Of a DNA stretch of 64,000 nucleotides, positions 36,791 through 45,400 are shown piece after piece. The stretch spans positions 73,339 to 137,338 of the forward strand of contig JAUNJF010000002.1 of NCBI GenBank assembly GCA_030533405.1, given 5' to 3'. Both the position numbers and the translations under genes were made by a program. The DNA comes from Eubacteriales bacterium. Its GTDB lineage: Bacteria; Bacillota; Clostridia; Lachnospirales; Lachnospiraceae. The notes below the pieces were generated by a model. The model was not told where the DNA came from. It saw only the letters and a program-made list of their open reading frames with translations, and ran no database searches. The first letter of the stretch is position 1; every line of letters begins with the position of its first letter.

Positions 36791-37213
36791 TTATCTACTC
36801 TTAATAGCCATTTTAACTTGTGTTAGTATATTTTTCAATCCCTTTCTCGCCCATCTAAGCAAAAAAGCAAACGGCTTTTTGACATATTTCATTCCTCGTT
36901 TCCAATATGGAACAATTTTATATGCGGTAAAAAGCAACAATTTACTTAACGTGAATGCATACACAAGAAAACCTAACAGCAACCCCAAAAAAGCATATGC
37001 TCGCAATATTCCCTGATTATAAGCAAATAGCATACGAAATACAATCCATGCAGTCATAATCCAAAAAAGCAAATCCTCTACATCAACAACCCAATCTCTA
37101 TGCCGAAAAAAAAGACGCAAAATCCGAACCAGATCATATACCATTGCAAGCATTGCACCTGATGACATACAAACAAAAAATAACTCCATCTCATCATAGA
37201 TCAGCGTAGCCAT
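36791..37213 (-). CDS. yabQ: Spore cortex biosynthesis protein YabQ
   Basis: Membrane protein needed for spore cortex formation; in Bacillus it is made in the mother cell and sits in the outer forespore membrane. The 140-residue sequence has four hydrophobic stretches. The first carries the family-typical start MELFFVCMSSGAMLAMVYD, followed by RRH-like RLFFRHRDW and the DLLFWIMTAW helix. A basic C-terminal tail follows. AGGTGAAG precedes the ATG, 8 bp after yabP, so the two are coupled. Confidence 0.9.
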   Translation of the reverse strand: MATLIYDEMELFFVCMSSGAMLAMVYDLVRILRLFFRHRDWVVDVEDLLFWIMTAWIVFRMLFAYNQGILRAYAFLGLLLGFLVYAFTLSKLLLFTAYKIVPYWKRGMKYVKKPFAFLLRWARKGLKNILTQVKMAIKSR

Positions 37214-37221
37214 AGCTTCAC

Positions 37222-37509
37222 CTACTTAAACAAACGCATAAACAAACCATTTTCGTCCCGAAGCCCTGGTTTCATATCGGAATATGTAAGAGAATCAATG
37301 TGCCCATCCACTTCGACCTCTCCTTTTTCCAAAGTCAATCGCGTTACATTCAATTCGGCCCCTTTAATGAGTAAAATGCCTAATTCTGTTTCCAATAAAA
37401 TCTCATTTGTATCAAACGATACAACTGCATTTACACCTGTAATAATACCTGCTTTTCGATTGGTAAGTGTTATTTTGTGTCCCTTCACATTATTACGAAC
37501 ATCTTCCAT
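37222..37509 (-). CDS. yabP: Sporulation protein YabP
   Basis: A 95-residue soluble protein of the YabP/YqfC family, acting with YabQ in the mother cell during cortex assembly. Family marks are KGHKITLTNRKAGIITGV, FDTNEILLETELGILLIKG and the VDGHIDSLTYSD region. Upstream, between rqcP and this gene, is a sequence with a near-perfect sigma-E -10 element, matching the known sigma-E control of yabP in Bacillus. Confidence 0.92.
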   Translation of the reverse strand: MEDVRNNVKGHKITLTNRKAGIITGVNAVVSFDTNEILLETELGILLIKGAELNVTRLTLEKGEVEVDGHIDSLTYSDMKPGLRDENGLFMRLFK

Positions 37510-37550
37510 AACCTGATTACCCTTCCAAATTCATGTCCTATATTCCTTTT

Positions 37551-37582
37551 ATTGTATGAACAAAAATTGGGAAAAATGTATC
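37551..37582 (-). promoter_or_regulatory. Candidate sigma-E promoter for yabP-yabQ
   Basis: The minus strand shows GATACATT, 16 bp, CATACAAT. The -10 is an exact match to the sigma-E type CATACA-T; the -35 is approximate. It lies about 42 bp before the yabP ATG. Confidence 0.6.
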
Positions 37583-37586
37583 ATTT

Positions 37587-37826
37587 CTAAAGATATTTAA
37601 ACATTTCTTTCGCATCCTCTTTTTTCGTAGAATCCACTACCTGTATAACCTCTACGCTTACATTCTTATTACCAAACTCAATATCAATTCGGTCTCCAAC
37701 CTTAACATCTGTGGATGCCTTTGCCACCTTGCCATTTACCATTACTCGACCTGCATCACAAGCATCATTTGCAACGGTTCTTCTCTTAATAATTCTTGAC
37801 ACCTTCAAATATTTATCTAATCTCAT
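37587..37826 (-). CDS. rqcP: S4-domain RNA-binding protein RqcP
   Basis: A 79-residue S4-domain protein (YabO/Hsp15-like) that acts with RqcH in ribosome-associated quality control, stabilising the P-site tRNA while alanine tails are added. The whole protein is the S4 fold: [20 protein letters not shown], then [20 protein letters not shown]. In Firmicutes it lies just upstream of yabP, as here. AAGGGA precedes the ATG. Confidence 0.93.
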   Translation of the reverse strand: MRLDKYLKVSRIIKRRTVANDACDAGRVMVNGKVAKASTDVKVGDRIDIEFGNKNVSVEVIQVVDSTKKEDAKEMFKYL

Positions 37827-37850
37827 TCCCTTATATTCTCCTATTAACCC

Positions 37851-37883
37851 AAAAAAAGCTGTAACACGCTAACGCATTACAGC
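37851..37883 (-). terminator. Intrinsic terminator of the HU gene
   Basis: An 11-bp stem with two G-U pairs (37873-37883 with 37858-37868), a 4-nt loop and T7 on the minus strand. It lies 22 bp past the HU stop and before rqcP. Confidence 0.85.
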
Positions 37884-37904
37884 CTTGATAGTCTAAAACA
37901 AAAA

Positions 37905-38180
37905 TTATTTGTTAACAACATCCTTTAAAGCCTTACCAGCTTTGAACTTAGGAGCCTTAGAAGCAGCGATCTTCATTGACTCACCAGTCTTAGGATTACG
38001 TCCCTCTCTTGCTGGTCTCTCAACTACTTCAAAAGTACCAAATCCAACTAACTGGATCTTCTCACCCTTTGCTAATTCTTCAGCTACTACATCAGTAAAT
38101 GCCTTTAAAGCCTTCTCTGCGTCTTTCTTTGATAATTCAGTCTTCTCAGCCATAGCTACAACTAATTCTGTTTTGTTCAT
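37905..38180 (-). CDS. hup: DNA-binding protein HU
   Basis: Histone-like dimer that bends and compacts DNA. The 91-residue sequence is standard: MNKTELVVAMAEKTELSKKDA, then IQLVGFGTFEV and the DNA-binding arm AREGRNPKTGESM, ending KAGKALKDVVN. Codon use is biased toward highly expressed forms. GAGGAGG lies nine bases before the ATG and is part of a short 13-bp palindrome (AGGAATTATTCCT). Its own strong promoter and a terminator isolate it from the sporulation block downstream. Confidence 0.98.
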   Translation of the reverse strand: MNKTELVVAMAEKTELSKKDAEKALKAFTDVVAEELAKGEKIQLVGFGTFEVVERPAREGRNPKTGESMKIAASKAPKFKAGKALKDVVNK

Positions 38181-38254
38181 AGGAATAATTCCTCCTCTTA
38201 AAAATATATAGTAATTCTTGTATACTCGTCCCTACTGGGCAAGTCCTAGCAATA

Positions 38255-38283
38255 GTTATACAGCTTTGCCCATAGTTTGTCAA
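38255..38283 (-). promoter_or_regulatory. Strong sigma-A promoter for the HU gene
   Basis: The minus strand shows TTGACA, 17 bp, TATAAC, about 75 bp before the ATG. Confidence 0.85.
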
Positions 38284-38424
38284 GCAAATCCCCCTATCCT
38301 TCGGTTTTTTGTATAAAATAACAGAATTTTCCATCCATTTTCTCGTTAAAAACTATGACATTTGCCGTCATCATTTGACATTTTTCAACATATTTTCTTT
38401 TGGTTTTTTGTGCACTGTGTCCAA

Positions 38425-38973
38425 TCAGCCTTCCATCTGACGCCCCAAAAAATTCGCTGCAATGACCGCCGCTTTTCGCTCAGTTTCTGTTAAAGTCGCC
38501 TTTTCATCCTTATTCAGAACAATTACAGCACCAATCGCATCCCCTTCCGAGATGATGGTCTGTACAATCTGACCCTCATATGACTCGTCATTATCACTTG
38601 TAATGCGAATATATTTTTTCTCTCCCTTTTTTGCCATAATCGCTTCCCTGTCATTAATGGCTTCCTCAAGCTCCTGATGTAATGACTTTCCAATCAAATT
38701 TTTCTTCGGCATACCAGAAACAGCAATAATCTGGTCGCGATCCGTTACACAGACTGGATAACCAAGAATCTGCGCTGTTGCATCCACATACTCCTGTGCA
38801 AATATGCTAAGTTCTCCAATCGGCGAATATTTTTTTAATATAATCTCTCCATCTTTATCGGTAAAAATTTCCAACGGATCGCCCTCTCGAATACGTAGTG
38901 TCCTTCGAATCTCTTTCGGCACCACAATTCTTCCCAATTCATCTATACGTCTTACAATTCCTGTTGCTTTCAT
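38425..38973 (-). CDS. spoVT: Stage V sporulation protein T (SpoVT)
   Basis: AbrB-family transcription factor that tunes sigma-G-dependent genes in the forespore. Residues 1-50 are the swapped-hairpin DNA-binding domain (MKATGIVRRIDELGRIVVPK; RIREGDPLEIF). The C-terminal part is a GAF-like domain (YPVCVTDRDQIIAVSG; GQIVQTIISEGDAIGAVIV). The length of 182 matches SpoVT, not the shorter AbrB. GGAGG lies before the ATG at 38973. Its upstream region has a sigma-G-like promoter, in line with Bacillus. Confidence 0.95.
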   Translation of the reverse strand: MKATGIVRRIDELGRIVVPKEIRRTLRIREGDPLEIFTDKDGEIILKKYSPIGELSIFAQEYVDATAQILGYPVCVTDRDQIIAVSGMPKKNLIGKSLHQELEEAINDREAIMAKKGEKKYIRITSDNDESYEGQIVQTIISEGDAIGAVIVLNKDEKATLTETERKAAVIAANFLGRQMEG

Positions 38974-39005
38974 GTTTTTTTCCTCCATCTATATACTCAT
39001 GTTGT

Positions 39006-39035
39006 TAGTATCTGTAAGAACCGAGGAAATATACA
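39006..39035 (-). promoter_or_regulatory. Candidate sigma-G promoter for spoVT
   Basis: The minus strand shows TGTATA, 17 bp, GATACTA, one mismatch each from TGAATA and CATACTA, about 33 bp before the ATG. Confidence 0.55.
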
Positions 39036-39065
39036 CCAAACTTCTTGATTTTTATACTATTTATA

Positions 39066-39094
39066 TTGCAATCAATACTCATAAATACTATAAT
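39066..39094 (+). promoter_or_regulatory. Promoter for the Cache-GGDEF gene
   Basis: TTGCAA (39066-39071), 17 bp, TATAAT (39089-39094), about 49 bp before the ATG and divergent from spoVT. Confidence 0.75.
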
Positions 39095-39142
39095 TAGTAT
39101 ATCTAATTTTTGTAAATGTATTTTGTATATGGGGATTATCAA

Positions 39143-40432
39143 ATGAAATTTTATCAAACAAGTATCGGAAAATACTTTATGTTTTTTTCATACTGTATGA
39201 TTTTGGTTATTGCATTGGTATTTCGACTCATTTCGACAGATGCGATTCGTACTAGCAAAATAGAGGACACTAAAAACCTCCTACGAACATTATCCGTCGG
39301 ATTAGAAAAATCCTACGAATTATTAGACACGGAACAGAAAGGATTTTACCAAATCGGTGACCAACTTTATATAGGAAATGAAGAAATCAATGACAGTACT
39401 TTTTTAATTGACCAAATGAAAAAAGACTCTGGTGTTGATTTTACAATTTTTGCAGAAGATTGTCGAATCGCAACAACAATTACCAAAGAGAATGGCGAAC
39501 GTTACACCAATACCAAAGCTTCTGACATTTGGACATCTCAGCTTCAATACGGTAAAGAATACTTTGACGAAAACATATCTATCAACAACATATCCTACTT
39601 GGGATACTATACACCTATGAAAGATATTGATGGAAATGTTATCGGTATGTTCTTCGCAGGACTCCCAATGGAAAGCATTGAAAACACACTTCAATCTATG
39701 GGAAAAAAAATGTTCATCACATGTCTTTTAGTTTGTATCGCTGCATTTTTCATTATCAGCATTGTAACCAGTCGTTTCCTTAAATATCAAAATGGACTTA
39801 TGACATATCTAACGGAAATTGATGACGGCAACTTTACACATACCATGCCAGAATGGATTACCAAACGAAATGACGAATTTGGTATTTTAGGACGACATAT
39901 TATTGCCATTAACAATTCTTTATCTAACACGATTGAGAAAGACAGCCTGACACAGATTTATAATCGTCGAGCAGCCATGAAACATTTAGATCAGTATTTT
40001 AAGAAAGCCAATACGACAGATGATTCCACCTTTACATTTGCAATTGGTGATATCGACTTCTTCAAAAAAGTAAATGATACCTATGGGCACAATTGTGGCG
40101 ATGTCGTATTAAAACGAGTTGCTGCTATATTGGACGAAGGTACAAAAGATATGGGATTTGTTGCAAGATGGGGTGGCGAAGAATTCATTCTCGTATTTGA
40201 GGACAAATTGCAACCGTCTCTCGAACGATTAGAGCAAATTCTTAATCAGATTCGTAATGAGGTCATTGTTTGTGACGATAAAGAGATATCAATTACCATG
40301 ACATTCGGCATTATCCAATACAAAGCACCACAAAAGGTGGATTGGATGATTAGTTATGCAGACAAGCTTTTATATTACGGAAAAGAACATGGTCGTAATC
40401 AGATTGTTTCACACACAAAGCTAAAACAATAA
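39143..40432 (+). CDS. Membrane diguanylate cyclase with single-Cache sensor
   Basis: A 429-residue transmembrane signalling protein predicted to make cyclic di-GMP. The topology reads: transmembrane helix (about 12-31), an extracytoplasmic sCache-like domain (about 40-185, with SGVDFTIFAEDCRIATTI and GYYTPMKDIDGNVIGMFFAG), a second helix (about 192-212), a HAMP-like linker, then GGDEF (DSLTQIYNRRAAM; GDIDFFKKVNDTYGHN; RWGGEEF). No RXXD inhibitory site precedes GGEEF. The ATG at 39143 follows GGGGAT; the frame is open nine codons upstream. It is flanked by its own promoter and a strong terminator. Confidence 0.9.
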   Translation: MKFYQTSIGKYFMFFSYCMILVIALVFRLISTDAIRTSKIEDTKNLLRTLSVGLEKSYELLDTEQKGFYQIGDQLYIGNEEINDSTFLIDQMKKDSGVDFTIFAEDCRIATTITKENGERYTNTKASDIWTSQLQYGKEYFDENISINNISYLGYYTPMKDIDGNVIGMFFAGLPMESIENTLQSMGKKMFITCLLVCIAAFFIISIVTSRFLKYQNGLMTYLTEIDDGNFTHTMPEWITKRNDEFGILGRHIIAINNSLSNTIEKDSLTQIYNRRAAMKHLDQYFKKANTTDDSTFTFAIGDIDFFKKVNDTYGHNCGDVVLKRVAAILDEGTKDMGFVARWGGEEFILVFEDKLQPSLERLEQILNQIRNEVIVCDDKEISITMTFGIIQYKAPQKVDWMISYADKLLYYGKEHGRNQIVSHTKLKQ

Positions 40433-40437
40433 AAGTG

Positions 40438-40476
40438 TAAAGGCTATCGTTTCTACTAGAAACGATAGCCTTTTTT
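40438..40476. terminator. Bidirectional terminator between the Cache-GGDEF and MATE genes
   Basis: A perfect 16-bp stem (40438-40453 with 40457-40472) with a 3-nt loop and T-run on the plus strand. The MATE stop is at 40477, so it probably serves the plus-strand gene mainly. Confidence 0.92.
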
Positions 40477-41838
40477 TCATACCTTCTTCTCAACTAATGC
40501 CTTACCATACCATTTTTTCTTACGCCAACGATGCAACACAATAAATCCTCTGATACACTCATCTGTTGCTGTCCCCATAAATACACCAGCCACGCCAAGT
40601 CCAGCCGCAATGCCTAATCCATATCCCACTGTAGCACCTAACCCCCACATTGTAATCAGTCCCACAAATAACGGATACATATAATCGCCTGCCGCTTTTA
40701 AACTATTTACAACTGTCATATTCAGGCATCTACCAAACTCTATAAATATATCTACTAACATAATATAAAATGCCAAATGAATGATATTCTCATTACTCGT
40801 AAACAAACGCAATGTGTATGGACATAAAATCCAGTTAACAGATGCCAACGCCACAGTAATCGGAAGTGATATCTTCAACGTTCGGAATACGCGTTTAAAT
40901 GCAATATCTTCCTTCTGCGCTCCTACCAAATGACCGATGATAATCTGTGTCGCCATAGCCGATGAATTCGAGAAAATCATCGCAAACGCAATCAGTGAAT
41001 TACAATATATTCTCGCATTTACCGCCTCATTACCCATAGAGTTGATAAACGACAATAACACCAACTGATACATGTTATACGATAAGTTCTCGCCTGCAGA
41101 AGGCAAACCAACCTTTATCATCTTCACAAGCAACTCGCCTGGGAATGGACGAATATATTTCAAAGCAATCTTACCAATTTTTACCTTATAAAATACAACC
41201 AGAGCTACTGTAAGCGCCACGATACGCGCAGTAACTGTCGAAATTGCTACACCCGCCACACCCAAATCCAAGTGTTTGAGTGGTCCATATAAGAATATAT
41301 AATTGCCCGCAATATTAATTAAATTAATCACAATGGATATGTACATACCAACCTTGGTATATCCATTACACCGCAAAATCTGCAGCATTACATTATAACA
41401 TGCCTGTAAAAACAAAAATCCACCCACAATATTGATATATACCAATGCATTCGGCTTCATTTCCGCTGAAACATTTAGCATGTCCATAAAAAATCCTTTG
41501 CCCACAACAAGACCTAAGCTTAAAACACCACCCACAATCAAGTTCACAACAAATGCCAATGTATAAATCATATTCATCTTATCATAGTTCTTCGCACCCA
41601 AGTACTGTGCAACAACAACCGAGGTCGCAGTCGCAATGATATTAAACATAATAATCATTAAAAACATAACCTGATTTGCATTACCAACTGAGCCAACTGC
41701 ATTCTCGGAATAATGACTTAACATCAGTGTATCAATGTTATTCAATAATATATTTAAAAACAATTCTACAAACATCGGACCAGCCAACACCATCAACGGT
41801 GTGTTCTCGTCAATTGCCCGTATCTTCTTCTTTTCCAT
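40477..41838 (-). CDS. MATE family efflux transporter
   Basis: Twelve-helix Na+/H+-coupled multidrug exporter of the MatE family, 453 residues in two homologous halves. The first half has PLMVLAGPMFVELFLNILLNNIDTLMLS and the internal ATATSVVVAQYLGA. The second has KVGLPSAGENLSYNMYQLVLLSFIN and QIIIGHLVGAQ. The substrate is not predictable. Start is uncertain: an ATG nine codons upstream (41865) is also open, and neither has a strong ribosome site; the shorter form fits the family better. It is monocistronic. Confidence 0.9.
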   Translation of the reverse strand: MEKKKIRAIDENTPLMVLAGPMFVELFLNILLNNIDTLMLSHYSENAVGSVGNANQVMFLMIIMFNIIATATSVVVAQYLGAKNYDKMNMIYTLAFVVNLIVGGVLSLGLVVGKGFFMDMLNVSAEMKPNALVYINIVGGFLFLQACYNVMLQILRCNGYTKVGMYISIVINLINIAGNYIFLYGPLKHLDLGVAGVAISTVTARIVALTVALVVFYKVKIGKIALKYIRPFPGELLVKMIKVGLPSAGENLSYNMYQLVLLSFINSMGNEAVNARIYCNSLIAFAMIFSNSSAMATQIIIGHLVGAQKEDIAFKRVFRTLKISLPITVALASVNWILCPYTLRLFTSNENIIHLAFYIMLVDIFIEFGRCLNMTVVNSLKAAGDYMYPLFVGLITMWGLGATVGYGLGIAAGLGVAGVFMGTATDECIRGFIVLHRWRKKKWYGKALVEKKV

Positions 41839-41893
41839 AATATGTTCCAATCCCTTTCCTACCATCTCTGTTGCTCATTTATTGTCGGCAAAA

Positions 41894-41922
41894 ACTATAA
41901 TATCATGATATTTTTTTAGCAA
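41894..41922 (-). promoter_or_regulatory. Promoter for the MATE gene
   Basis: The minus strand shows TTGCTA, 17 bp, TATAGT, about 56 bp before the chosen ATG. Confidence 0.65.
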
Positions 41923-42032
41923 CTACTTAGTTTTTGTTGTTTTTTGCCCCAATTCTGTCATTTTCATTCATTTTCATAACAAATTTTGACCTGTTATTAA
42001 AACGGATGCTTGTTTCGGTTCAAAGAATTCTC

Positions 42033-42066
42033 AAAAATAGAGGGTTCAGAAATTCCAAACCCTCTA
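42033..42066 (-). terminator. Intrinsic terminator of the LacI-like GGDEF gene
   Basis: A 9-bp stem (42038-42046 with 42058-42066) followed on the minus strand by T5, 11 bp after the stop. Confidence 0.88.
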
Positions 42067-42077
42067 CATAAAACCTC

Positions 42078-43997
42078 TTATAATTTCCCCTGTTCTGCCA
42101 ACTGCGTATGATGCTGTTCCTTTACCTCATACATGGACTCATCTGCCCTCTTGAAATGATACCAGATATCATTCTCGTCTGTCGGAACTACCTTTTCCAC
42201 GCCCACACTGACGGATAACGAAAATGGTATACTTTGTTCCTTGATAGCCTGTTCAAGGTTCTCATAAATCCGATTACAAATGCTATCCATCTCTTCACCT
42301 GATGGACATTCTCCTAGTACAAAATATTCATCACCGCCATATCGAATCAATACCCAATCCTTTGGAAGCGTGTTGGATAACACCTCTGCAACTAACTTAA
42401 TTGCTACATCACCCTGCAAATGTCCATATCGATCATTAATAATCTTCATCTTATCAATATCGACAACCATAACAATCGATTCTTTACCCTGCTCCTTTAA
42501 GCTTTGCAAAAGCGGTATTGCATACCGGTCATATGCGACTCTATTATAAATACCCGTCAATCGATCACGCTCTGACAAACTCTGCAACTGCTTATTTGCA
42601 GACATCAATCTTGCAGCCTGACGAATCTGCTCAAAAGCCCCATCGATATCATCCTCAATCGCACTGAATGAATAATCATAGATATATCCCAAACAATCAT
42701 CAAACACGACAAAACCATAGCATTTTCCCAACTTTTGTACTGGAAGAATAATAAAGAAATGATTCACTCCTGCTGTATCACTCAAAGTATCTAATACTTG
42801 ACTCTTTTCTAATTTATAACTTGGCTTGTATCCTGCAGCATCCACATCACAAATACATACCAACTGATCATCATAACCTTCTGTCCGAACTTCTTCCTTT
42901 TCAAAATCTAAGAATTCCTCATTGACAAAAATCTTAAAAACATCGCCAAAATACTTCTCAGTACCTTTAATAATACCTGATATCGTTTCTGACATATGTT
43001 CAAAATTCTCAACCGCTACCATTGCATCACATAATGTCGACACAAATTCCAAAGAAAGTACTCGTTCAAGTGAATTCGTATGATCTTTTACAATTAAATC
43101 TCTAATATGATATACAAACTTATCATCCTTTGACTTGTCTAAACATCCACAACTTTCCTTGTAAACTGGTCTTGTGTCAAGCAATACATATGGATTGGTA
43201 ATCAAACCATTCATCTTATCTACAAGATTATCTACCGCATAAGCACCAACCTTGCTCCAAGAACGGTGTACAGACGTAATCGTTGGCAAGAATCTCTGGC
43301 CTGCCTGTAAACCATCATAACCACTTACCAAAACATCTTCAGGAACACGAATGCCCATCTCTGCCAACTGTGAGCAAACACCAATTGCCATGTCATCATT
43401 CGCACAAACAATCGCGTCAGGCAGATAATCATGTCCTTTAATCCACTCCTCAATAATCAGTCTTGCCGGCTTATAGGCATAAAACGCATTCAAAATACAA
43501 TCAGACGCCAATTCAATTCCGTTCTCTTGCAATGCCTTTTGAACACCTTGTAAGCGCTCCTTCGTATCCTTGTTCTCTTCAGGACCACCCATAAAAAGGA
43601 AACGCTTTGCTTGATGCACATCTAACATATGTCTAGCCACCATATAGCTGGCCTCTAAATTCTCCGTCCCAATAAAATCAATACCGTCAAGCTTATATTC
43701 AATAGAAATTGCAGGTTTTCCAGAAGCAATTACTTCTTGACGAAGATATTCCACTGCAGCTTCTGAATTAAATGTTCCTGGTAAAAGAATAATTCCATCA
43801 AATTGGTTCACATCTGGCAAATGATAAATATTGCCCTCTCCCTCTGAAAACAACACACCGCGTACACCCACTGCATATCCAATATAGGAAAAAATGTCTA
43901 TATTCAATTCGAATGCTTTGCTACGAATACCTTCTAACACCAAACGTAGAAACTCCGTACTCCAGCCATTTGCAAATACAGCGATTCTTTTTTTCAT
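42078..43997 (-). CDS. Periplasmic-binding-like (LacI-type) sensor fused to GGDEF
   Basis: A 639-residue cytoplasmic protein. Residues 1-270 are the ligand-binding core of LacI/GalR regulators (KKRIAVFANGWSTEF; DGIILLPGTFN; AIVCANDDMAIGVCSQL; VPEDVLVSGYDGL), but the N-terminal DNA-binding helix-turn-helix is absent. A linker of about 200 residues follows (a GAF-like part with VNHFFIILPV is possible), then GGDEF from about 470 (RDRLTGIYNRVAYDRY; VVDIDKMKIINDRYGH; RYGGDEYFV). So a sugar-type ligand probably controls cyclic di-GMP synthesis directly. The active site GGDEY is likely functional, and no RXXD site is present. Start at 43997 follows AAGGA. Confidence 0.88.
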   Translation of the reverse strand: MKKRIAVFANGWSTEFLRLVLEGIRSKAFELNIDIFSYIGYAVGVRGVLFSEGEGNIYHLPDVNQFDGIILLPGTFNSEAAVEYLRQEVIASGKPAISIEYKLDGIDFIGTENLEASYMVARHMLDVHQAKRFLFMGGPEENKDTKERLQGVQKALQENGIELASDCILNAFYAYKPARLIIEEWIKGHDYLPDAIVCANDDMAIGVCSQLAEMGIRVPEDVLVSGYDGLQAGQRFLPTITSVHRSWSKVGAYAVDNLVDKMNGLITNPYVLLDTRPVYKESCGCLDKSKDDKFVYHIRDLIVKDHTNSLERVLSLEFVSTLCDAMVAVENFEHMSETISGIIKGTEKYFGDVFKIFVNEEFLDFEKEEVRTEGYDDQLVCICDVDAAGYKPSYKLEKSQVLDTLSDTAGVNHFFIILPVQKLGKCYGFVVFDDCLGYIYDYSFSAIEDDIDGAFEQIRQAARLMSANKQLQSLSERDRLTGIYNRVAYDRYAIPLLQSLKEQGKESIVMVVDIDKMKIINDRYGHLQGDVAIKLVAEVLSNTLPKDWVLIRYGGDEYFVLGECPSGEEMDSICNRIYENLEQAIKEQSIPFSLSVSVGVEKVVPTDENDIWYHFKRADESMYEVKEQHHTQLAEQGKL

Positions 43998-44024
43998 ACG
44001 CAATATCCTTCCAATCATTATCAC

Positions 44025-44041
44025 CCCTCATACCCTGAGGG
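44025..44041 (-). other. Small 5' leader hairpin before the LacI-like GGDEF gene
   Basis: CCCTCA and TGAGGG pair around a 5-nt loop at 44025-44041 in the untranslated leader. It may affect mRNA stability or translation. Confidence 0.35.
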
Positions 44042-44127
44042 TCTCCGCAAATAAAGCTAGTCATATTTTACCACATTTGCCATCATTTGAAAAGACATTC
44101 ATTCGTCTATCAACACATATTTCGACA

Positions 44128-44595
44128 TCACGATTTCGTATATAACGAAAATGGTGCATTCTTTTCACGACTTGTATATGCTCTCTTCTCCAATCCATTT
44201 CCACTATTGATTGCAGCTTGAATTAGGCTTTTGGTCAAATCTGGAACATCGTCCCGTTCTAAAGCTTCTTTCACTGATAACCACACCACCTCACTATTTT
44301 CATCTCCATCAGACATTGCTTCTCCCGACACATACTCCGCGCGAAATGCAACATACCAATCATGCACATTAAATCGGATCCCGATAATCTCCTTTGGTTC
44401 CACCACAACATTGGTTTCTTCCATATATTCTCTTTTCAATGCATCCTGTGGAGATTCTCCGTATTGTACATAACCACCAGGAATAATTAACTTTCCTTCT
44501 CCTGGTCCGTAGGTATGTCTCCCCAAAAGCACCTTTCCTTCTCGAATCACAACACCTGTTACACTTTGTCCCCAATTTGTATTTTCCTGTTCCAT
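44128..44595 (-). CDS. Nudix hydrolase
   Basis: A 155-residue hydrolase of nucleoside-diphosphate-linked compounds. The Nudix box runs from GGYVQYGESPQDALKREYM to EETNVV near residues 42-64; all catalytic Glu residues are present, but the usual Gly after EEX is Asn. The flanking beta strands (TGVVIREGKVLLGRH and LIIPGG) fit the fold. The substrate is unknown. The ATG at 44595 has AGAGGTGT upstream. It is the gene upstream of the LacI-like GGDEF gene, with 130 bp between them. Confidence 0.88.
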   Translation of the reverse strand: MEQENTNWGQSVTGVVIREGKVLLGRHTYGPGEGKLIIPGGYVQYGESPQDALKREYMEETNVVVEPKEIIGIRFNVHDWYVAFRAEYVSGEAMSDGDENSEVVWLSVKEALERDDVPDLTKSLIQAAINSGNGLEKRAYTSREKNAPFSLYTKS

Positions 44596-44619
44596 ATTCA
44601 CACCTCTTGTTTTCATAAT

Positions 44620-44673
44620 AAAAATCCCCTGTTTTGTCAGACTCCTCTTATATTGCCCAACAAAACAGGGGAT
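44620..44673 (-). terminator. Intrinsic terminator of the DUF3298 gene
   Basis: A perfect 14-bp stem (44624-44637 with 44660-44673), a 22-nt loop and a T5 run on the minus strand, 6 bp past the stop. Confidence 0.85.
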
Positions 44674-44679
44674 CTATTC

Positions 44680-45384
44680 TTACTTATACTTACTCTTTAA
44701 TGTTACATCAAATGTTCCCGCTGCACCATAGGAAAGATCATATTGTTGAAAGAAAACTACTGCCTTATTTCCTTTTTTCAAGTAGAAATTACATTTATTA
44801 GCAGATAATTTACTCAACGCATTCTCATAAAAATCAGCATTTTTATACTTACTTTTTAATCCACTTCGAATCTGCTTTGTAAGCGTCTGATTGTTTCCTT
44901 TGCATACATCTGTCAACTTCAACTGCTTTCCTGTTTTCAAGCTAAACGTATAACCATTTACACCATGATTATACACACCGCCCTGGTACCATTCATATGA
45001 TATGATAATGCTAATCACACCCTTGTCATTGTATGTCACCTTAGATGTGTACTCATTCAGATATGTATCATCGCTATATCTGTATTTCACATCAGTCTCG
45101 GCATTACCAGCTGGCATACTCTTTAATTCACTATCACAAAGCGCCTTGAGCTTTTTATTTATTTTTTTAACAGCAACTGAATTACCCTTTAAAATAACAC
45201 GTTTATATTTCTCTGAATCCTTAATCGTAACCTTGCCACTCGTATAGGTTTTACTTTTATCATATGTCTTATAATAATACTTAGCCTTTGTTGCTGCTTT
45301 TGCCTCCATTGGGTTTGTCACAAAAAACAGACAAAACAACAAAAGAGAACAAACACCCCATTTTAATACATTCTTACGATTCAT
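44680..45384 (-). CDS. Secreted DUF3298-type protein
   Basis: A 234-residue exported protein. The signal peptide covers residues 1-31 (NRKNVLKWG, hydrophobic core, cut near EAKA). The mature part resembles the DUF3298/RsiV-like fold: ISYEWYQGGVYNHGVNGYTFSLKTGKQLKLTDV in the middle and FFQQYDLSYGAAGTFDV at the end. In RsiV this fold binds lysozyme, but here there is no transmembrane anti-sigma portion and no sigma factor gene beside it, so it may be a free inhibitor or binding protein. AAAGGAG fixes the start at 45384. It follows the Dabb gene by 16 bp. Confidence 0.75.
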   Translation of the reverse strand: MNRKNVLKWGVCSLLLFCLFFVTNPMEAKAATKAKYYYKTYDKSKTYTSGKVTIKDSEKYKRVILKGNSVAVKKINKKLKALCDSELKSMPAGNAETDVKYRYSDDTYLNEYTSKVTYNDKGVISIIISYEWYQGGVYNHGVNGYTFSLKTGKQLKLTDVCKGNNQTLTKQIRSGLKSKYKNADFYENALSKLSANKCNFYLKKGNKAVVFFQQYDLSYGAAGTFDVTLKSKYK

Positions 45385-45400
45385 TCCTATTTCTCCTTTT

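Noticed and set aside
38340..38371. Terminator for spoVT (5-bp stem ATGAC/GTCAT followed by T5)
   Set aside because: The stem is only five base pairs, so it is too weak to list.
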